Position numbers and translations under genes: made by a program. A stretch of DNA of 64,000 bases from Physcia stellaris (lineage: Eukaryota; Ascomycota; Lecanoromycetes; Caliciales; Physciaceae): positions 62,001-126,000 of the forward strand of contig JABSSW010000022.1 of NCBI GenBank assembly GCA_018902385.1, read 5' to 3'. Within the stretch, counting starts at the first letter, position 1; each line of letters opens with the position of its first letter. Under the pieces are notes generated by a model, which was given only the letters and a program-made list of their open reading frames with translations, searched no databases and had not been told where the DNA came from. This document shows positions 11,167 to 21,500 of this stretch, piece after piece.

Positions 11167-12064
11167 TCACTCTTGGAGGAATCTAAGGAATGCCTCGCCT
11201 ACCAGGACACCATCGTGAGGCTTCGTAACTCTTGCTATTGCGTCCCGATATGTGGATTCATCAAAAATATTCTGCTCACGCCTTGTATCCAATAGCTCCC
11301 TCACGATGGCCTCATTGAACTCTGGATGTCCTTGGACGGTAATGACACGTTTCGGAATATACATACTCTGGACCTTGCACTTGTCGGACCAAGCCAAATC
11401 TTCCACGCCCTGTGGGTAATAATACACAATGTCTTTGTGCATCATTTGTATACTCTACTCGATTCGTTAGACGAAAGACGTGGGAAGAGGACTACAAACA
11501 GTTCGGGCTGCCGGGTTTTAAACGTACCAGACTTTCCTTTCTGAAGAAATCCTTTCCTTTTGGCGTGAGCTGTACATCGCAGACCGATGCCTCCCATATT
11601 CCACCTTCGTTCTTTGCAACTTTCGCACCCAACGCCCGCCCAACGATCTGATGGCCATAGCAGACTCCAATGACTCGGACTCTTTCCTGCGCCAAAATCT
11701 TCTGGACAAATTCGACAAGTCGAACAACCCAAGGCTCGCTGTCAAATGCGTTAAACCCTGCAAAGAAGGTCAGCGTCAGCTCGCCACTAAAGCCAGCAAC
11801 GTTCTTCAGAATGAGCTGCGCACAAGATCACCCACTAGAGCCAGTAATCAAGATCGCATCGATATCGTCCAGCGCCGGGTACATTCCCTCGCCATTCACG
11901 ACATCCCATTTTGTTATGGCCAGATGATCCCGTGGTAGTTGTGCAGCATCCGCGGCTGCGTGTAAGAATGCGGTAAAGACACCACCGTATCCTCCATAGT
12001 CTTTGCGAGTTTGAGCCATCGGTGTGTCACATTCGAGGATAGCTATGCGGATCGGAGACGTCAT
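11167..12064 (-). CDS. Class I glutamine amidotransferase-like protein
   Basis: Exons are complement(11836..12064), complement(11528..11757) and complement(11167..11454), with introns of 78 and 73 bp, giving 248 residues. The GATase1 fold shows its catalytic triad: the nucleophile in GVCYGHQIVG, and His and Glu in VQGHPEF. The oxyanion strand reads AILITGS. The protein is a stand-alone amidotransferase domain with no synthetase partner, like the GMP-synthase-like proteins common in fungi. In that group glutamine or a gamma-glutamyl compound is the likely substrate, but which one is not visible. The joined exons stay in frame throughout and end in TGA. Confidence 0.9.
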
Positions 12065-12768
12065 TATGAGTAAGACTAATGGTCTATGATATTATCGAAT
12101 AATACCATGAAGGCTGCCACTGCTCGTAGAAAAACGATAGACTGCCCACACGACTGATAAACATCGGATACGACGATAGGAGTCTCGATAGAAGTGACTT
12201 GATTCACTTGAAGCCGTCAGAAGTTCAGAACGGTCAGACCCTGCATGCTCCTACGAGTACGCTTTACTTGTACCGGTTAGTACTTCTAAGGTTAAGCGGA
12301 AGAATGACGTGGATTTAGTGACGCTTTTTTGTTCATCTAGAACGCGACGCCTTTGTGGAGAAAACCCTCGTTGATTGTCTGGTAATAAGTGGTGCTCACT
12401 TTTATGAAGCACCCACAGATCTGCGATTACTCGACTTGAGACGAAATTAAAAGATGATGTCATTTTCATGTCGTCTTCATATGTTTTACGCCAGAGACGG
12501 GTACGCGTTTTGTCATAATGAATGTATGAGTGACGATGTATCGGAGGCAAGATATCATCACACCAGACCTCGGGGATATTATTAATATCGAACACCAAAG
12601 AGACCTCTGCGCAATATCACTATGTCACTCAAGAAACGACCATCGGATGCTAGCCCGGGTAAAGCGGATGCTTCTCCGACGTCATCTTTGGCCACCAACA
12701 ATTGACTTTTAATAAATCTCAATTGCTCCACGGGTTACTCGTAGCATCCGTTAGCAACGATTCCAACA
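12065..12768. other. Divergent spacer between amidotransferase and GST genes
   Basis: A 704-bp spacer holding both promoters. MITE copy D takes up 12368-12576. The remaining sequence has no open frame worth calling. Confidence 0.6.
12368..12576 (-). mobile_element. TA-flanked MITE, copy D (diverged, reverse orientation)
   Basis: About 209 bp, the same family as copies A-C but 7 kb away. Its complement begins TCCCCGAGGTCTGGTGTGAT and ends with the ACCAGAC element. Shared interior blocks are CATATGAAGACGACATGAA, AACGCGTACCCGT and the GAGTAATCGCAGATCTGTGG segment. TA follows the right end (12577-12578). The left flank is eroded, so that boundary is approximate. Confidence 0.78.
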
Positions 12769-13710
12769 ATGTCATCTCAAAAGCCAGACATCACGCTCTA
12801 TACATCCGGAACTCCAAACGGCCAGAAAGCCAGTATTACCTTGGAGGAGCTTGGCGTGCCGTATAAAGTGGAGAACATCCAGATCAGTAAGAATGTTCAG
12901 AAAGAAGAGTGGTTCCTGCGAATCAATCCGAATGGCCGAATTCCTGCTATTGTCGATAGAACCCCTTCGGCCGACGGGCAGAAACGAAATAAACGCATAT
13001 TCGAATCAGGGGCTTTGATGCTATATCTGTGCGAACGCTATGATAAAGATCACAAGCTTTGTTATGAATATGACACGGACGAGTATTGGGAAGTCATGGA
13101 ATGGTTGATATGGATGCAAAGTGGGTTAGGGCCTATGCAAGTACGTCAACCAATTATCGTATTCCATCATTCAACCCATCCTCACGACATATCCGTATCA
13201 GAATTGACCATACATCAGGGACAAGCGAATCATTTCTACCGCTACGCACCCGAGAAGATCGAATATGGCATCAACCGATATCAGACGGAGACCAAGCGTC
13301 TATATCAGGTGCTCGAGGATCGTCTCCAAGAACAAAAGACCAATGTCAAAAGAAGCTCAGGTGATTCAGGGCCATGGATTGTCGGGGACAAGATGACCAT
13401 TGCTGACCTCGCTAATTTCGCTTGGATCAATTGGGCGGAATGGGCAGGTATTGACGTTGCCCCGTTCAAGCTGGTCAAGGATTGGCTGGATAGAATCAAC
13501 TCCAGGCCAGCCATCCAAAGGGGACTGGACGTGCCTGAACCATTTGAGATGAAGAAGAAAATGCAAACCAAGTACGTGCTCCTCACTAGTGGTCGGTTAT
13601 ATGAGATGATAATAACATCATTCTACAGGGAGGGCGAGGAAGAATATGCAAAAATGCATAGTAATTGGGTAATGAAAGGGCAGAAAGAAGACGCAGAAAA
13701 GCACCAATAA
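12769..13710 (+). CDS. Glutathione S-transferase, Ure2-like
   Basis: Exons are 12769..13140, 13219..13571 and 13629..13710, giving 268 residues. An N-terminal thioredoxin-fold domain (LYTSGTPNGQKASITLEELG; NPNGRIPAIVD; FESGALMLYL) is followed by an all-helical C-terminal domain (GQANHFYRYAPEKIEYGINR; MTIADLANFAW). NGRIPA with its cis-Pro and the ESGA pair are the glutathione-binding elements of the class. The role is glutathione conjugation or thiol redox chemistry in the cytosol. Both introns (78 and 57 bp) are multiples of three without an in-frame stop, so the unspliced message would also be open. They are called introns because the spliced protein keeps the family's continuous motifs and both have good donor and acceptor sites. 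Confidence 0.92.
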   Translation: MSSQKPDITLYTSGTPNGQKASITLEELGVPYKVENIQISKNVQKEEWFLRINPNGRIPAIVDRTPSADGQKRNKRIFESGALMLYLCERYDKDHKLCYEYDTDEYWEVMEWLIWMQSGLGPMQVRQPIIVFHHSTHPHDISVSELTIHQGQANHFYRYAPEKIEYGINRYQTETKRLYQVLEDRLQEQKTNVKRSSGDSGPWIVGDKMTIADLANFAWINWAEWAGIDVAPFKLVKDWLDRINSRPAIQRGLDVPEPFEMKKKMQTKYVLLTSGRLYEMIITSFYREGEEEYAKMHSNWVMKGQKEDAEKHQ

Positions 13711-14075
13711 ACCGAACACAGCGTGCAGAGACCTGGCGCTCATAGGATGAACCAGGAAACTACAGTATCATGAGCACATACCGTCATTCACCGCCATATT
13801 GATATGCTTTTTTGTGCAAGTCAAGAGCTCTTCTGTGGCTTGGGTTAATTCCCTAGTGCCATCTAAGTTCACAAGCGAAGAGCCGCAATTTAGCCTTTTT
13901 ATAGGGTTTGATGCGCAGATGCGCAACACATCATTGCTCTACCTGCGGCATAGAGTATCTGTTCATTCCTTGCCATTGGAAGCTTTCGCCCGCAGCATGC
14001 TCTTCTTTTTGGCCTCTGTTGCTCCTTGATATTGGAGCAGCCCAGCTGGTGGCTCAGTGTGGTTCAGCTGTTCCT
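13711..14075. other. Spacer upstream of the small secreted protein
   Basis: A 365-bp gap between two plus-strand genes. Nothing is recognisable apart from a pyrimidine-rich stretch just before the ATG at 14076. Confidence 0.5.
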
Positions 14076-14621
14076 ATGAACTTCTTCGCTCCCTTTGTTA
14101 TCCTTTTTCTGATTTCGACCTTCGTCTTAAGCACTTCTTCTCGCTACCCAGACCGCCTGCCCAGTATCCCAACCGTACAGGCACGCGATCAAATTTCTGA
14201 ACAGCGAAATGTGTCCACCCATGAGCCAGTTGCGAACGCTGCTTGGGTAACTTGCAACACGCCTCCACGATATCGGCTTCAGGTAACCGTCAGAGACTGC
14301 GCCATTCCCTACCATCGATATGCTGGTGAACCAAATTTCGAGAGACATCGCCCTTGGGCAGCCCTTGCAGCCCCTATGACACTTAGTCTGGAAGGCGAGG
14401 TGTGCGTGATACAGCTGGAAAACTACGATCGTCGAAGGGTGGACGTGTTCTCGATCTTTGACATGTTCGTAGCTGCTTTCAAGGTAGTGGGACAATGCAA
14501 TCAGGGCTATGGTGGAGCGGCCTCCGTGGGATCGAAGCACTTCTTCGTGAGCGTGGCAGGTGCAATTCCAGCGGGTCGACCTCATGCACAGACACACAAC
14601 GTAACATTATCACAGCCGTAG
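14076..14621 (+). CDS. Small secreted four-cysteine protein, candidate effector
   Basis: A single exon encoding 181 residues. The N-terminus is a clear signal peptide (MNFFAPFVILFLISTFVLST). The mature part has exactly four cysteines (60, 75, 110, 141), which could form two disulfides, with conserved-looking VTCNTPPRYRL, EVCVIQLE and GQCNQGYGGAASVG. Related small secreted proteins of unknown function occur widely in plant-associated ascomycetes. One sequon lies near residue 45 (NVS) and another near the C-terminus (NVT). No enzymatic motif is visible. The upstream frame is open for another 170 bp, but this ATG gives the signal peptide its proper position. Confidence 0.78.
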   Translation: MNFFAPFVILFLISTFVLSTSSRYPDRLPSIPTVQARDQISEQRNVSTHEPVANAAWVTCNTPPRYRLQVTVRDCAIPYHRYAGEPNFERHRPWAALAAPMTLSLEGEVCVIQLENYDRRRVDVFSIFDMFVAAFKVVGQCNQGYGGAASVGSKHFFVSVAGAIPAGRPHAQTHNVTLSQP

Positions 14622-16052
14622 GGACTTGATACTGAGAAATCCCCAGTGCCTCGTTTTCCTCAATGCGGTCTCTGCAGACTTGGCATTGTGCTCAGGTTTT
14701 CGATGTGGCCTGACTTTGCCCCGCATACATCGCTGCTGCTTGTCTTATCAACATGCATCTCACCGTTATCCTATGCATAGCGCCAAGAGCTATGGTTATC
14801 GTTGGCGTTTTCTATGGAATCACACCCAGAGATATGCTTCTCTCCCAGCACGGAGTAACCTGACCTGAATCCGATATGGTAAATGCCTTAAGGTATGCTC
14901 CATGAGGGGATACCTTGTAGGCCTCGAAGTAATGCTAGACGATGGATGGAGCATGATGCTATCGGAGCATGGGGAGGTGATTGCTTCAGATGGCGTTTGA
15001 CTGGGCACAAATTACATCATTCCGGTCTGTGTCTGTGTCTGATTGGGATGGAATATGGATATGGGCACAACCTGGCGAGGTGGTGATATGAGGCACCAAT
15101 CAAAAGGCGGTGCAGGTTTCAGCAATCAGTGGGCATCCTTGTGCTTCATGCTTCCTGCATCCTTATCGCCGTTGCACAAATTATTCGACCAACTTCGAGA
15201 ATTAAGGCTGGATGATCGGAAGGTTAGGACGAGTGGACGCTTGGAGAGTAGAGCAACAGTACTCGGTAACCGGTTCTCATTGCACCGCGTATAGATCTGT
15301 AGGAAAGTGATATATTTGGCATCATACACTCAGGAATCGGAATGATTAGAGCATCATTTTTCCACCGCGCCGTAATTAGCACCGACCAAGCATCGCGTCA
15401 TTCGAAACGAAGCGAGCTTGTGAAACAGAGTCGAGTCACACCAGTCTCATTCCAGTGAGATGGACCAATCTGGACAAGGCCACTATTCGAGATCGTCCCC
15501 TTTGCGGCGTCTGCCAAGCTCCCTTTGCTTTGCGGGCGAACCAGACGCTCGTCGACTCCCGGCTTATCAGTCGCGCTTGCATCTTGCGATTCTTGATATA
15601 AGGAAAAGCTTGTCCGTCGCAATCATGGAGCACAGACAATCATCCTCTAACCGAAAGCTCTGGCCATCCCTTGTGAGCATCCGGAGGGACGACAATGGCC
15701 TCGAAGATGTTAATCCGCCCGCTGGACTTGGACCTCTTGAAAGGAAGCGAGTGGGATCTGGAGAAGGCCTGGGTCCTGGGTAATAAAATACCGGGCTATC
15801 GCTGTTCTGCCAGTGAGTACAAGCCCAAGCACGTGTCGCAATCCACCACGATGATTGACTCCGCCCATTCGGATCCCCCAATTGCCATTGAGCTAACCAT
15901 CATGCCCTCCAGCCTTCCTCTCCACCCTCCGCACAAACATCCACCTCTCAACCACCGACTCCCTACCCACAAGCCCCGTGGTACCCCCCACCACCCACTC
16001 CCTCCTGCTCAACACCAGACCATCCCTTCTCTCCATCACCACAAATTACCAA
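14622..16052. other. Intergenic region without a supportable gene
   Basis: About 1.4 kb. Short frames exist on both strands (for example one from an ATG at 15695), but none carries a domain or acceptable exon chain. The final 150 bp is strongly C/T-rich on the plus strand and probably is the promoter and leader of the acetyltransferase. Confidence 0.5.
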
Positions 16053-17030
16053 ATGTCCGCCCCAGCCGCCACAGCTGAGGCCGAACCCATTCCCACCCTC
16101 ACAACCCACACCGCAAGCACTACAGCCGAGAAGACCGCCGCTCTTAAACTCATCGCCGACTCCGTCGCCCAACAACGCCAAACAGCCGCCAAGTCAATTC
16201 TCTTCCATCAATATGCCCTCGCAGCCCTCGTGCTCGTTCTGGCCCTACAAGCCTACTGGCTCAGCCCGATCCCCCTGATGACCTCCGCCGGGGGAACAAT
16301 AATGATCGAGCTCGCCGCCGTCCGCTACTTCACCCGAGGCTACATCTTCGCCGCAGAAACCATCAATTGGAACTGGCTTCTCGAGAGCCCGCCCTCGGCG
16401 AACCATTCGCGATCCAATAGCAATAGCTCGAACAATGGACACAAGAGAGGTAGCTCCAGCAATGGACACAAGCGGGGGAGGAGCAATACCACCGAGGAGC
16501 CGGTGATTATGGTGACGAAGTGGGGCGGGGAGATTATTGGCGCGTTGGTGATACGGGTGTCGAAGAGGGAACGGAAGGCCTATGTAAGGGCGTGGACGGT
16601 GCTGAGGAGGTATAGAGGGAAGGGAGTGGGGAGGAGTTTGTTGGAGGAGGGGGTGAAGAGGGTGATGGGGAAGGCGGCGGTGAAGGGAGTGGAGTTTGAG
16701 GAGGAGCATGCTAGTATGTTTGGATCCTTCTCTTCTCCTATTATTACCCGGTGTGGTGGTGCTTTCGTCTCATGCAATTTTGGAGTTGAGGTCGACGAGT
16801 TGTACAGCATCGATACTATCTTCCGTTCAATCGCTAATAGGCCCCCTCCCGTCTCCCTCACGATCATACAAAAGGCTTCACAGGATATGTCCGCTGACAA
16901 TCTCGCCACAGATTCCATCCGCATCCTCCCACCCCCGCTCAACACCACCTTCGATACTCAAGAAGATCGAGCGCGCGATATCCTAGATGAAATCGTTGCG
17001 TCCCAGAAGACACATAGGCGGGGTAGCTAA
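16053..17030 (+). CDS. Membrane-associated GNAT-family N-acetyltransferase
   Basis: Exons are 16053..16713 and 16912..17030, giving 259 residues. An N-terminal segment (residues about 40-105) holds two hydrophobic stretches (YALAALVLVLALQAYWLSPI; MIELAAVRYF) likely to anchor it in a membrane. A Ser/Asn-rich linker with two GHKRG repeats follows, then the acetyltransferase fold. The acetyl-CoA loop reads RRYRGKGVGRSLLEEGVKRV (R/Q-x-x-G-x-G/A), followed by GVEFEEEHA. The layout resembles NAT8-like membrane GNATs. The 198-bp intron is a multiple of three and stop-free; it is called because its translation breaks the fold between EEEHA and SIRILPPPL. The ATG at 16053 is the first in frame; an upstream in-frame GTG was discarded. 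Confidence 0.75.
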   Translation: MSAPAATAEAEPIPTLTTHTASTTAEKTAALKLIADSVAQQRQTAAKSILFHQYALAALVLVLALQAYWLSPIPLMTSAGGTIMIELAAVRYFTRGYIFAAETINWNWLLESPPSANHSRSNSNSSNNGHKRGSSSNGHKRGRSNTTEEPVIMVTKWGGEIIGALVIRVSKRERKAYVRAWTVLRRYRGKGVGRSLLEEGVKRVMGKAAVKGVEFEEEHASMFGSFSSPIITRCGGAFVSCNFGVEVDELYSIDTIFRSIANRPPPVSLTIIQKASQDMSADNLATDSIRILPPPLNTTFDTQEDRARDILDEIVASQKTHRRGS

Positions 17031-18509
17031 TGGCCAAATATATAATAACTTAAGATAATGAATCAACGACTTCCGGTCTTTGTCCTGATTTGCGCTTTTC
17101 CGCAGATCAGGTTATCAGTACCCTTCATCGCTCAAAACACCCTTTGTTCCCTCAAAATAATATCGAGAGATGAGATGAACAAATCCTAAACTCTGGACTA
17201 AACTGTAACAGTGTCCCACCATTTTCCATATTCAATCGCCCCCCCTTCCCCCCCGCCTCAAACCCCAAAGAAAGTCACAAAAACAGAAAGGATCGACGAT
17301 CGGAGAGTCTCTACTTCGTCATGCTTCTACATCGACGGAGACGTGTGTCCTTTGCGCGGATCACACTCTCAGCCCCATGTTTGACGCAGCCTTGAACGAT
17401 CCACCATTCGATACTTCCCCAGTCTGGATAGATACCTTATTGGGCGGTTACTGAGTGTACCATCCTCACCCCTTTCCCGCCAACCTTCCTACCCACTCTA
17501 CCTATCTCCCTTTCATCCCATAAACTCCCCATTTTAAAACAGCATTAGATCCTCGTCTAGACGTTTCATGCTTTATGGACTCTTGACAGCGCGTTGATGA
17601 GTGCGTTTAAAGACTCGCGGTAGTTTTTTGGGTTGATAGCTTCATCGCGTTAGTATTTTGAGTTGGGAATGTAATATGGTTTCCTTCGATTTTGGAGGAT
17701 TGGTGGATTGGGGGATGTGAGCTCGAGGGTTGGGGGGTGGATGGAATTGTGTGAGGGGTGAGGGGTGAGGGGAGGGGATGTATGAACGAGAGGAAGAAAG
17801 AGTTGTGGAAAGTAGAAATAGGATAGGATGAAGCAAATGAAAGAAGCAAAAGAAATTGCTTGTGTGTGCGGTTTTCGTACGCATCAATTCGATTTTCAAA
17901 TGTCATTGTTATCTCAACACCCCTTTCAATTCCTATGATCTCCAAAGACCAATCGATTCAAGCATTTCTTTCCTTCATTTCAATCCCATCGGCCCCTTCC
18001 TACGATATCTATCCAAGAAATGCGAGTTAAAAATAAAAAGTTCGGGCAATGGAGAACAAGGGTTGGAGAACGGAAAAAAGGCTTGAAAAACGGAAAGAAG
18101 AATTGAAGATGAAGAACAAGATCTGAGAATTGGGAGGGGGGAATCGGGACTCGTGAGAGAGGTGTGTGCGATATGTCGTCGATTACAAGGTTTCCATTAT
18201 CGAAAGATCAGTCACCTCTTTCAAAGGTGCTTTGCGAGAGAAGAACTTGAAAACGGCAACAAAGTGACATATTTGAAACACTGGACACGGAATCTCCGTC
18301 AGTTGAAAAGGCTAAAGTGTACACAATCTCAACCAGCAAGTAAGGGTATATCCACCAATTTCCCCATCCTCAAGCCCCCATGCACGGAATAACGCCAGCA
18401 AATGCTCGCCAAATGCGCTGGATCAAGGCCTCGTCCGAATGAGCCCCTATGATATTGTAAAAACGAATCAACGGAAAGAGAGAAGAAACATTGTCTCTCC
18501 AGACCCGAC
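17031..18509. other. Intergenic region between convergent genes
   Basis: Nearly 1.5 kb between the ends of the acetyltransferase (plus) and dynein (minus) genes. It contains homopolymer-rich, purine/pyrimidine-skewed stretches (for example 17220-17270 and 17700-17790) and no supportable coding sequence. Much of it may be 3'UTR. Confidence 0.5.
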
Positions 18510-21500
18510 TCAAGTAGAACGGCTCCCTACTTCTGCTTCAGCCATCAACTGCTCCCCCTCCTCCAGGATCTCCGTAATCCGCGCCACGTTCTCAATCGTG
18601 CTCCTCCCGTGTCCCACCAGCAGCAACTTCTCCGCGTTCGCCGGCAAGCTAAGCCAAGTCGGCGGTTCGCGTTCGGGTAATTGATCCACCCATTCCATGA
18701 AGTCCTGCATGCGCGTCCCCGAGGGAACAGTCAGGGCTCCATCCCCTTCGATATGAGTCTCTGCGTCTTTGTCCTCGACACCTTTCACTAGCCTGTGGTC
18801 GTCTTCGAAGGCGGCCGGCGTGAAGACGGTGTTCACTAGATGTGCCAGTTGCTGGAAATCGCCTTCGTCGTCGATTTTGCCCCCATAGGTCTCTGTGATG
18901 AGGGTTCGGATGAGATCCCAGGGTAGTTTCGATGGTGCGATGTTGGATCGACCATGAGATACGGCGTCGACCCAGGTATCGATTATGAAGGCTGCGCATT
19001 GGTACTTTCCGCATGTTAGCTTTGAAATAGATAGTATAAACGGGGAGACTACTCACATCGCTGTCATTGAACTCCCAGAAGTTCTTCCATCCCAACGTCG
19101 GTGCGTAGCGTAGCCTTTCTTGGATGACCGCATGCAAGAAGGACAGTAGCAGATATAATCTGCCCTTCTCTACCGGCGCTCTGATAGCTCGTGTTGATGA
19201 CGACAGCAGGGAGTCTCTCATGTTGGCTCTCACCCCGGCTGGCTGCTCATACATCAGCACCCTAGAAGCGCGGAGTAGGTTGACCGGGATCTTCGGGCTT
19301 GATTCCATCGACAGGAATAATCGAAAATCGCCATGTGGCTTCAAGGAATTCAGTCGCTTTTCTAGACTTTGTAGCCAGACAGGCGCCAGGTGAACGTTCT
19401 TGACCAATACCCATGAACCGTTAGCGGCGGCATTGCTGATGGCTCTGTCCGCGCTTCCAACACCTTCGGATGAGCCCATGGCGATATTTGAGCACTGCAC
19501 TTTCTTTTGCTCTACCAGATCATCGACTTTGTAGCTCGCATCGAAACCAGGGCTGGAGCTTAGCGCAATAGGAGTCGTTGCTCCGACCTGGTGAACTATT
19601 TCGTTGATATTGCCAGTCGTATCGAACATTCTCTTACCAAAGACAGCAATCAGGAATCTCTCTGCGGCAGGTACAAAACGATCGAGCCTAAATAACTTGA
19701 CGAGTAAGAGTGACCGGAGCTGCTTGTCAAGTGTGGCTATGTTCTCTTCCCAAATCGGGGGCACACAATCTTCGGCCACTTCCTCAGAGTAGAAGCGGTC
19801 CCACTGAGCTGAGCTGATCTCTGACATATAGGGTTTGAGTACTGGTATCCGAGAGGCCCTGTTGTGAACGTCTTGCCTCAGATGATGGTTTGATGAAACA
19901 TCATTGCCAGGCAAGTTCGCATCTAATATGTTATCCACAAGGCTTTTGTCCATGAGATATGGGGAGGCTTGAGCAAGAAGTATGCCAAGAGTTACTCTGT
20001 CTTTCTGGAGGAGGCTTAAAGAGGTTCTCTGGAACGTTTTGACGAAAAGATCGCGAAGTATTGTCTTGCCCCGAGCAGAGTGATCGCTCAAGGACTGCAG
20101 GTTCGGGTTTTCGTGCAGTACGGACATAAAGATAGCCACAAAATACTGCAAAGAGAATTGGTAGAAATGGTTCAGATGGTGGAGTTGTTCCAAGATAGTG
20201 AAGATAGCGCTGCAAGAACGAGCAATAACGTTGTACTGCAGGGTGATAGACTCGACTTCTGCCATCACGCCTTCGGTCTCGACCATTTTCCTTGAGATAT
20301 CCGCAGCTTCCTTCTTCAAAGTCTCGAGAGTTTCAATGACAACATCGTCATCGAGGATGTTTCCACGAGACTGGTTGAGGGCCTGCAGCAGACGTCTCTC
20401 GAGTACTCGTAGATGTGTGGAGAACTCGCCTTGCATCTTGATAAGGTTCATCCGTCGCTGATCTACATCTGGCCGTTCAGACTTCAAGACCTCATTCAAG
20501 GATTGTGATTGCAAGCTGCTCTGTGTTACGGTAAAGTTGACGAACGTGGTACGACTGCAGATATCCGGCGGGAACGTGGCAGAAGGATCTCGCGTCGATA
20601 GATAAAGCTTGAATGCGGGAGAGAAGTCTATTTCTTGTTTCCCAAGCTGGATCAAGACTCGTCCACCAGTCTTCTGATACTCCTTGTTCAAGACGTGATT
20701 CAACACCGGATCGAAGTGCTCTGCGTCCTGGATGAGAAGGGGATTACCAAACCGGAGAGAACTCTCAAGCTGTTTGATGAAGGAATCATCCAAGAAGCTT
20801 GTCACCGTCAACCGACGTTCCCTACTTTCATTTTGGAGGAATTCCGTGACCCGTCCTGAAGGATCAATTATCAAGGGGTAACGGTTGTATCGCTGCAGAA
20901 TGATGGCGTTTTCGGTACAAAGATCATCAACCGGAAGCCCGTCTTCTGACCACTTGATTCTCTCATCTGCGGTTGACAAATACTCTGTGATTGGGTTGTG
21001 AGGTTTGTATTGAATGCCAGACGATGCCAATTGGCCAAGCCAATCATCGATCATTGCTTTGCGGAACTGCTGATCGTAAAGTCCGCCATAGGCCAAGAAT
21101 GCTGCGGCAATCAATACATCACCAACAATGGTGCCTAGTTGTGTTTCGAATGATTTGCTTCCTCCCTCCCAACGACCTCTTTCCGACGATAGACTATCCA
21201 GCAGCTTCACACTTCGATTAACTTTGAATTCTACACGAGCCATCTCTGTTTTTATGGCCTGGGTCTCACTAATCAAGCTGGCGTATTCTGATTTATATTT
21301 GGCAATGCTCCGTTCGAGGTCGCCGATAGTATTCTCAATCGCCTGCGCTTCGGCTTTAGTTTGCAGCGCTTGTTCTTCGAGCTCTTCCGCTTCTTCCCGT
21401 AAAGGTCCAACCCGATCCAGGATCGCAGAGTAGTTTATCTGCGCCTCAACCCACAGCACCAAGGGACCACAAGCCTTGCTAGCACGGTTCACCTTTTCAT

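Noticed and set aside
15695-16078. A separate gene starting at the ATG at 15695
   Set aside because: The translation becomes Pro/His-rich and low-complexity after about 50 codons, shows no domain, and overlaps the pyrimidine-rich leader of the acetyltransferase.
1-17030. A secondary-metabolite gene cluster around the P450, GST and acetyltransferase
   Set aside because: No polyketide synthase, NRPS, terpene cyclase or pathway regulator is present, and conserved housekeeping genes (She9, AAA ATPase) lie between them.
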